A stretch of 47,595 nt of DNA from Sulfurimonas sp. (GTDB lineage Bacteria; Campylobacterota; Campylobacteria; Campylobacterales; Sulfurimonadaceae): positions 1 to 47,595 of the forward strand of contig JAQUFE010000017.1 in the NCBI GenBank assembly GCA_028684815.1. Reading direction: 5' to 3'. Positions within the stretch are counted from its first letter, which is position 1, and the number at the start of each line of letters is the position of its first letter. Positions 42,958 through 47,595 of this stretch are shown here, one piece after another. The notes under the pieces were generated by a model, which had not been told where the DNA came from, did no database searches, and saw only the letters and a program-made list of their open reading frames with translations. The translations under genes and the position numbers were made by a program.

Positions 42958-44334
42958 ATGGATATATCAAGAAGAAATTTACTCAAGGCTTCAGGTCTTA
43001 GTGTTGCAGCTTTTGCTGTGACGGGATGCGGAGTTGCAGCTTCAGCTAGTGTGACACCTGAGATAAAATCAGAGGCGGCAGTAAAAAAATTGATGCCAAA
43101 ATCAACAGGCAAAAGAGTTGTTATAGTTGGTGGTGGATGGGGTGGATTAACAGCTGCACGAAATGTTAAAAAACAAGCACCAGATGCAGAAGTTGTAGTT
43201 CTTGAAAAAAGAGCACTATTTACTTCATGTCCAATCTCAAATGAGTGGCTCGTAGGAGAGATTCCTCTTGACTTTTTAACTCGTGATTTTTTTACTGCAG
43301 CAAAAGAGTATGGATATAAGATGCTCCAAACAACTGTAACAGATATTGACCGTAAATCAAGAACAGTTGCAACGACTTGTGGCACCATAGATTATGACTA
43401 TCTTATACTCTCTCCTGGGATTCGTTATGATTACTCTGGCTGGTTTGGTGATGATGCACAGATGGCTGAGAGATGCCGCCAAGAGTGCCCACCGGCTTTA
43501 ATGCAAGGAAGTGAACATGCCGCACTCAAGAAGATTTTAGAAGACTTTGAGGGAGGTAATTTTATTATCTCTATACCTGATGGTGCCTATAGATGCCCGC
43601 CAGCACCTTATGAAAGAGCGGCGCTAATTGCGAACTACTTTAGAAAGAACGATATAGATGGCAAAGTGATTATCTTAGATCCAAAAGATAGTCCAAAGCC
43701 AAAAGGGCCAGGGTTTATGGCTGCATATAAAGAGCTATATGCGGACATTGTAGAGTTCCATCCAAACTCTTCAGTCAAAGGTGTAGATCTTGACAAAAAA
43801 GAGCTTAAAGTGGCTGTGACAGATGCAGACTTAAAAACAACGATGAAAATTGTTAAGTTTGATGCGGCAAATCTTATCCCTGTAAATGGTGCATCAGAGC
43901 TGATCAAAAAAGCAGGTGTATCTATGGGTAAAGCTGGATGGGGCAGTATGAAAGCGCCTACATTTCAAACTAAAGCAGACGATAGAGTTTTCGTGATTGG
44001 TGACTCTGTGGGTGGATATCCGTATCCTAAATCAGGCTCTATCGCTAATGGTCAAGGGTATATTGTTGCAGATCAGATAGCAAGCAGAATCAAAGGTACC
44101 AAAGAGATAACAAATGTAACTCTACCTGTAAATACATGCTACTCGATGGTTAATGATACAGAGGCAATCTCTATCTCAGCGACTTTTTCTCTTGTAGATG
44201 CAAAAGATCCAGAGGGAGATCCTATCAAAAAGATAGTAGGCGATAAAAAAGCAAACAACAAACGCTCAGCAGCGCTTGGTAAAGGTACACACAATTGGTA
44301 TCAAGGTATGATGACTGATTTATTCGGCGCGTAA
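42958..44334 (+). CDS. FCSD-type sulfide dehydrogenase flavoprotein, Tat lipoprotein (paralogue 2)
   Basis: Clearly related to the protein at 27219. VVIVGGGWGGLTAA (54-67) is the FAD site. C91 (TSCPISNEW) matches the FAD-linking cysteine. C213 (YRCPPAPYERAA) and C394 (VNTCYSMV) fit the redox disulfide. The N-terminus again has SRRN (Tat) and a lipobox VTGC24. No cytochrome subunit gene is adjacent. AAAGGAGATAGAC precedes the ATG. The operon partner is a porin rather than MOSC/DUF302, and a two-component system lies opposite. Substrate specificity may differ from paralogue 1. Confidence 0.85.
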   Translation: MDISRRNLLKASGLSVAAFAVTGCGVAASASVTPEIKSEAAVKKLMPKSTGKRVVIVGGGWGGLTAARNVKKQAPDAEVVVLEKRALFTSCPISNEWLVGEIPLDFLTRDFFTAAKEYGYKMLQTTVTDIDRKSRTVATTCGTIDYDYLILSPGIRYDYSGWFGDDAQMAERCRQECPPALMQGSEHAALKKILEDFEGGNFIISIPDGAYRCPPAPYERAALIANYFRKNDIDGKVIILDPKDSPKPKGPGFMAAYKELYADIVEFHPNSSVKGVDLDKKELKVAVTDADLKTTMKIVKFDAANLIPVNGASELIKKAGVSMGKAGWGSMKAPTFQTKADDRVFVIGDSVGGYPYPKSGSIANGQGYIVADQIASRIKGTKEITNVTLPVNTCYSMVNDTEAISISATFSLVDAKDPEGDPIKKIVGDKKANNKRSAALGKGTHNWYQGMMTDLFGA

Positions 44335-44370
44335 ATTTTTAGAGACAAAAATTTCATTCTTCTTCTAGTT

Positions 44371-44402
44371 CTTTATGCGAGAAATTCTCCTCTCGCATAA
44401 AG
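44371..44402 (+). terminator. Terminator after the second flavoprotein
   Basis: A 12-bp perfect stem CTTTATGCGAGA / TCTCGCATAAAG (44371-44382 and 44391-44402) has an 8-nt loop. A T-rich tract lies a little downstream, and the convergent cytochrome b561 gene ends soon after. Confidence 0.7.
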
Positions 44403-44418
44403 TTTACACTCTCTTCTT

Positions 44419-44991
44419 TTAATTTTTTTTACCATTTATCATAGTAGATACTATCCCTTTTTCATCTCTGTTTTCAGCTATAAAAACACCAATGATGTGA
44501 AGTGGTACAAAGTATAAAAGGACATTATATACTAGCTCATGGATATCTTTTATGCTATGAGCTAGCTCCTTTGTAAGTCCTAGAGTCTCATAAAAGTAGA
44601 TAGTAAGCCCACTTACACTCATAAAAAGAATAGTTGCATATACGATGTAGTAAGAGATGCGGACTATTTTTTTATGTATATTTAGTGAAGTAAAACTCTC
44701 TTTTTTTGAAGTGTCTTTGAAGTAGAGATAGATTCTAAAGATAACTAGGGCAACTAGAGCGTAGCCTAAGATAATGTGCCACTCCCACATGCCAGCTCTG
44801 ATGGCTTTTGCTATGACTTTTGCTTGCTCACTTGTTATGCTAATGTCAATCTTTGAGAGTTCTAGCGCGATAAGCTCAGAGTTTGTCCTCCAACTTAAAA
44901 AAGTTTTTCTTAAAAGTACAGTGCCGATAAGTCCTAGGATAACTAAAGCGTTTAGCCAGTGCCAGATGCGAAAAAATGTCGAGTATTTCAT
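44419..44991 (-). CDS. Cytochrome b561-type membrane protein
   Basis: Four-helix b-type cytochrome domain. Haem-ligand histidines are visible in FFRIWHWLNALVILGL and WEWHIILGYALVAL, with others in DIHELVYNVLLYFVPLHIIGVF. It would carry electrons within the inner membrane. I chose ATG 44991 (190 residues, MKYSTFFRIWHW) because GAGGAG lies 7 nt before it. The longer frame adds only hydrophobic sequence without a ribosome site. Its partner protein is not in the window. The methyltransferase gene starts divergently 35 bp away. Confidence 0.87.
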   Translation of the reverse strand: MKYSTFFRIWHWLNALVILGLIGTVLLRKTFLSWRTNSELIALELSKIDISITSEQAKVIAKAIRAGMWEWHIILGYALVALVIFRIYLYFKDTSKKESFTSLNIHKKIVRISYYIVYATILFMSVSGLTIYFYETLGLTKELAHSIKDIHELVYNVLLYFVPLHIIGVFIAENRDEKGIVSTMINGKKN

Positions 44992-45025
44992 GTGAAGCTC
45001 CTCTGTTTGTGCTATTATACCGCAG

Positions 45026-45805
45026 ATGAAATATAAAATAATAAACAATATAAACACTCCAGAACTAGCAATCTATCATCATCTAAGAGATAATGCTTTT
45101 AGTGCGGATAAGAGCTTTATAGCCGATAGCCCAAAGGTTGTAAATATGCTTCTCTCTTGTGATATAGAAATAAAGAGTATCTTAGCAACAAAAGAGTACT
45201 ACGATGAGTTCTCTCATCTTTTAGAGTCAAAAAAAATAGGAAATCTTTTTCTTACAACTAAAGAGGAGATGAAGAGCATTGTAGGTCATAAGATTCATCA
45301 TAACTGCATGTTACATGGGATTCGCCCAGATGAGACTCCGCTAGAAGAATTAGGAGAGAACATCTTAATGCTAGACGCTATATCATCTTCAGAGAATGTC
45401 GGCTCCATCGCAAGAAGTGCGGCTGCTCTTGGAGTGGACTCCTATCTCTTACCTCGCCAAGCGCCGCATCCTTATGGAAGAAGAGCTTTAAGAGTTTCTA
45501 TGGGATATGCAAGCAAGCTTAAAATTCATATCTATGAAGATATATCTGAGACTATAGAGAGACTTAAAAAAAATGGATATAGAGTCTATGCAGCAGAAGT
45601 TACACCAGATGCAACTCCTCTTTTACAAGTGAAAAGTACTCGAAAATGGGCTCTTTTGATGGGGCATGAAGGTCTGGGAATATCAGAAGAAATCCTAAGT
45701 TTATGCGATGAGGTTCTAAGCATAGAGATGGCTGAGGGTGTAAAGAGTTTTAATGTAGGTGTCGCAGCATCTATCATGATGTATCAGCTTTTGTCTAGGA
45801 GCTGA
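45026..45805 (+). CDS. SpoU/TrmH-family RNA 2'-O-ribose methyltransferase
   Basis: AdoMet-dependent methyltransferase with the SPOUT knot. The three motifs are visible: SSSENVGSIARSAAALGVD (motif 1), WALLMGHEGLGIS (motif 2), and SFNVGVAASIMMYQLL (motif 3). The N-terminal part (about 1-100) is a substrate-binding domain. Length is 259 residues, which fits members acting on rRNA or tRNA, but the target cannot be told from sequence alone. The leader is short and has no clear ribosome site (ATACCGCAG). Confidence 0.92.
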   Translation: MKYKIINNINTPELAIYHHLRDNAFSADKSFIADSPKVVNMLLSCDIEIKSILATKEYYDEFSHLLESKKIGNLFLTTKEEMKSIVGHKIHHNCMLHGIRPDETPLEELGENILMLDAISSSENVGSIARSAAALGVDSYLLPRQAPHPYGRRALRVSMGYASKLKIHIYEDISETIERLKKNGYRVYAAEVTPDATPLLQVKSTRKWALLMGHEGLGISEEILSLCDEVLSIEMAEGVKSFNVGVAASIMMYQLLSRS

Positions 45806-45838
45806 TTGCAAAGTTTTAACTACATTATGAGCTAAAAA

Positions 45839-46066
45839 TCATAAACTAGGAAGTCCATACCCAGTAGTTAAATTTATATCTATCTCATACCCCAAACTAG
45901 CAAGGATAATATCGAGTGTTTTTACAGATGCACTTCCAAGCTCACCTCTTTCTATCTTACCAAGTGTTACTCGGCTAATACCGCATAGTTTTGCTAGTTG
46001 TACCTGAGTCATAGCTTTTTCTTTTCGTAAAGTTTTAACTCTTTGACCAATTTCGTGTAATTTCAA
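45839..46066 (-). CDS. hipB: HipB-like antitoxin / XRE regulator
   Basis: Small helix-turn-helix protein of the Cro/XRE type (VKTLRKEKAMTQVQLAKLCGISRVTLGKIERGE, residues 10-42). It is likely to neutralise HipA and to repress the operon. I chose the TTG at 46066 (75 residues, MKLHEIGQRV) because AAGGAG lies 7 nt before it; the longer frame from 46117 has no site. It lies downstream of and overlaps hipA by 32 nt, the reverse of the usual antitoxin-first order. The C-terminus (DINLTTGYGLPSL) is short. Confidence 0.85.
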   Translation of the reverse strand: MKLHEIGQRVKTLRKEKAMTQVQLAKLCGISRVTLGKIERGELGSASVKTLDIILASLGYEIDINLTTGYGLPSL

Positions 46067-47249
46067 CTGGAATCTCCTTATATGTTTTTTGATCTTTTGA
46101 GAGTCTCCAACTATCAAGCATCTTACGCCCTATCTCTTTAAACTCAGCATTTGTTTTTATGTAGAGTTCAAGCTCATCTATAGCTAAATCTAAAGCGTTG
46201 GAACATTCACCATATAGTATATTTGCTTCTTTATTTGATAAGTAGCAGGATTGAATGCCAAACTTTACTAACTCCTCTTTACCAAACCAAACTTTTTTGC
46301 CAAACATAGTTAGAGCTGGTCTATCTTTGTAGATATATACAACTGTATTTACCACATCATATGCTGGAGAGAGCCAAATATTTTCTATGTTTTCATCATA
46401 AAGCATTCCAAAGTTTTTTAGATGCGCATCCCCATTTTTAAGCAGATAGTTCATCACTATGATTTTAAAAAGTGTTTGCATATCAGCTAGTTTATTTGTT
46501 GATACACTATAGACAATCTTTGCTACTTGCTCATAACTACCACTATATTTTTCATCTTTGTTTTTACCTTGAAGGGTTAGTATCTCTTCAAATCCAAGAA
46601 ATCGATCACTAACTTCATCATAATTAAATCTCTCTACCACTAAAAACTTGTTGTTTTTTGATAGTTTGATATTTGGGATTTTCACACCTGCCATTTCTAA
46701 AACTTTTAGACAAAAGTACTCATTTAAAGCTAGTTCTTTATACTCATCACCCCATGTCTTTACGATGTATTCTTTAGTAGTAAAACTCTCTTTATCTTCA
46801 AGAAGTGCTAAAGATTTTGGTTGAACCCCACTTATGGCATTTTTGCTTAAGTAAGTTGATACAAGGCTTGAGAATGTATCTTCGGTGTCATTATTTAAAA
46901 TCTCATCCATATCAAATGAGAGAAACTTATCCTTACTAAGTCTGCTATCATAAGTTAGCCTACTTTGTATATTTGAGCAAAGATATGAAAAAACTAAAAA
47001 ATCATCCAAATATCCATGCTCTTTAGAGATATATTCTTTTAAAATCTCAAACAGATAACCCTCAGGCATATTCATATCAAATATAGGATGCAGCTTGTTT
47101 TTCCAAATGTAGGACGAGCTTTTATAGGGCATAATCAAAGAGATAGGTTGATAATCTTTTGTATAGTTAAACCCAAAACTATTTAACTCTTTTTCAAAAA
47201 AAAGCTCACCCACTTTTTGGTTGTGTATTTTTACATCTATAGTATTCAT
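46035..47249 (-). CDS. hipA: HipA-like serine/threonine kinase toxin
   Basis: Persistence-type kinase toxin family. The G-loop-like SGVQPK (140-145), ATP lysine K164 (YIVKTWGD), E178, the catalytic NGDAHLKN (272-279, D274 and N279) and the metal aspartate D298 (LSPAYDVVN) are present. The target in E. coli is GltX. Length is 404 residues, close to the family's 440, and no key residue is missing. It starts the operon, with hipB after it. A perfect 12-bp inverted repeat covers the promoter 8 nt upstream of the ATG. Confidence 0.9.
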   Translation of the reverse strand: MNTIDVKIHNQKVGELFFEKELNSFGFNYTKDYQPISLIMPYKSSSYIWKNKLHPIFDMNMPEGYLFEILKEYISKEHGYLDDFLVFSYLCSNIQSRLTYDSRLSKDKFLSFDMDEILNNDTEDTFSSLVSTYLSKNAISGVQPKSLALLEDKESFTTKEYIVKTWGDEYKELALNEYFCLKVLEMAGVKIPNIKLSKNNKFLVVERFNYDEVSDRFLGFEEILTLQGKNKDEKYSGSYEQVAKIVYSVSTNKLADMQTLFKIIVMNYLLKNGDAHLKNFGMLYDENIENIWLSPAYDVVNTVVYIYKDRPALTMFGKKVWFGKEELVKFGIQSCYLSNKEANILYGECSNALDLAIDELELYIKTNAEFKEIGRKMLDSWRLSKDQKTYKEIPVEITRNWSKS

Positions 47250-47256
47250 TTCGCAC

Positions 47257-47286
47257 CTATAATGATAATATCGTTTATCATTATAG
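47257..47286. promoter_or_regulatory. Operator-like perfect inverted repeat at the hipA promoter
   Basis: CTATAATGATAA / TTATCATTATAG (47257-47268 and 47275-47286), 12 bp with a 6-bp spacer. Both arms contain a TATAAT-like sequence, so it overlaps the likely -10 boxes on both strands. HipB-type repressors bind such symmetrical sites upstream of their own operon. Confidence 0.7.
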
Positions 47287-47414
47287 TCTATATTGTTTTA
47301 AATGTAAAGTTTAATTTACATATTGATGCAAAGAGTAGGTTTGAACTAAAAGTTGCTAAATGTGATGTTGAGAAAGGGCTGGAGCTTTTAGACAAGTTAG
47401 ATAAATGGCTATGA
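47262..47414 (+). CDS. Possible 50-residue single-span membrane protein, divergent from hipA
   Basis: The frame codes for a hydrophobic N-terminus (MIISFIIIVYIVLNV) and a charged, helical tail (KSRFELKVAKCDVEKGLELLDKLDKWL). The tail looks coding in composition. There is no ribosome site, and the start lies inside the hipA operator, so a leaderless or longer frame is possible. Family not recognised. It may be a small gene or a relic. Confidence 0.35.
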   Translation: MIISFIIIVYIVLNVKFNLHIDAKSRFELKVAKCDVEKGLELLDKLDKWL

Positions 47415-47595
47415 TATTTCTTTAGAGCATCTAAGGTATATTAAAAAAACTTCTTGATACTCTCTTACATGCATATAACGGAGTATCCGGACACCCATGT
47501 CGTTTGAGTTCGGACAGTTTAAAAAGAGATATTTTCTGTAACAGTATTTTAGCATAAAGTGTCCGAATGCTTTTTTAATACTCGTCACTTTTGAT
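47415..47595. other. Right-edge segment with GGACA/TGTCC motifs
   Basis: No gene. Symmetric motifs: CGGACAC (47488-47494) faces GTGTCCG (47559-47565), and TTCGGACA (47509-47516) faces TGTCCGAA (47560-47567). Such repeated motifs near an edge may be the terminal repeats of an insertion sequence or another element continuing beyond the window, but I cannot identify it. Confidence 0.35.

Noticed and set aside
42687..43388. Minus-strand 233-residue frame across the porin and flavoprotein genes.
   Set aside because: Antisense to two well-supported genes and their junction; composition and lack of a ribosome site mark it as a shadow.
47470..47595. Right-edge motifs considered as an integron attC site.
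   Set aside because: I could not find matching RYYYAAC and GTTRRRY core boxes at the ends of a foldable unit, so attC is not supported.

Overview
The window is about 47.6 kb of AT-rich chromosome that looks like a sulfur-oxidising member of the Campylobacterota, most like Sulfurimonas. The reasons are a soxCDYZ cluster, a type II sulfide:quinone oxidoreductase, two flavocytochrome-c-type flavoproteins, a nifS-nifU pair as the apparent Fe-S assembly system, and CcoG. This assignment rests on gene content only. No rRNA, tRNA or CRISPR array was seen.

Layout. Positions 1-2758 hold an integron-type tyrosine recombinase (IntI) followed after 11 bp by comM. Next come metH (minus strand), ccoG, a very large AsmA-like DUF748 protein and a YeiH-type transporter. 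A housekeeping run follows: an unknown gene, a TPR protein with a zinc ribbon, rnhA, rnc and aroC. A 560-bp spacer then carries an expanded REP-like element.

The sulfur block spans about 17.1-28.6 kb. It contains a small cytochrome c, a Sel1 protein, an exported type II SQR, soxC-soxD-soxY-soxZ with a metallo-beta-lactamase-fold protein, and then MOSC, DUF302 and FCSD-type flavoprotein genes. A molybdenum-flavoured block follows (29.7-32.6 kb): DUF493, moaC, a DUF134 regulator, a NifX-like protein behind two 34-residue membrane proteins, and mobA. SoxC is itself a molybdenum enzyme, so these genes plausibly serve it. This block also hides an 82-bp decayed copy of part of the nearby ompA gene.

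The remainder holds ompA, leuC, an unknown gene, nifS-nifU, a 2OG-Fe(II) oxygenase, a small exported protein, and a two-component system divergent from a porin plus a second FCSD-type flavoprotein. It ends with a cytochrome b561-like protein, an rRNA/tRNA 2'-O-methyltransferase and a hipA-hipB toxin-antitoxin pair in reversed order, with a perfect 12-bp inverted repeat at its promoter. The last 180 bp carry repeated GGACA/TGTCC motifs that may be the edge of another element.

The strongest leads are the intI-comM pairing, the NifX-like micro-operon with tandem TTGACATATGTTCA boxes and the embedded ompA fragment, the paired-palindrome repeats with a 21-bp tandem expansion, and two Tat/lipobox FCSD flavoproteins with no adjacent cytochrome subunit.
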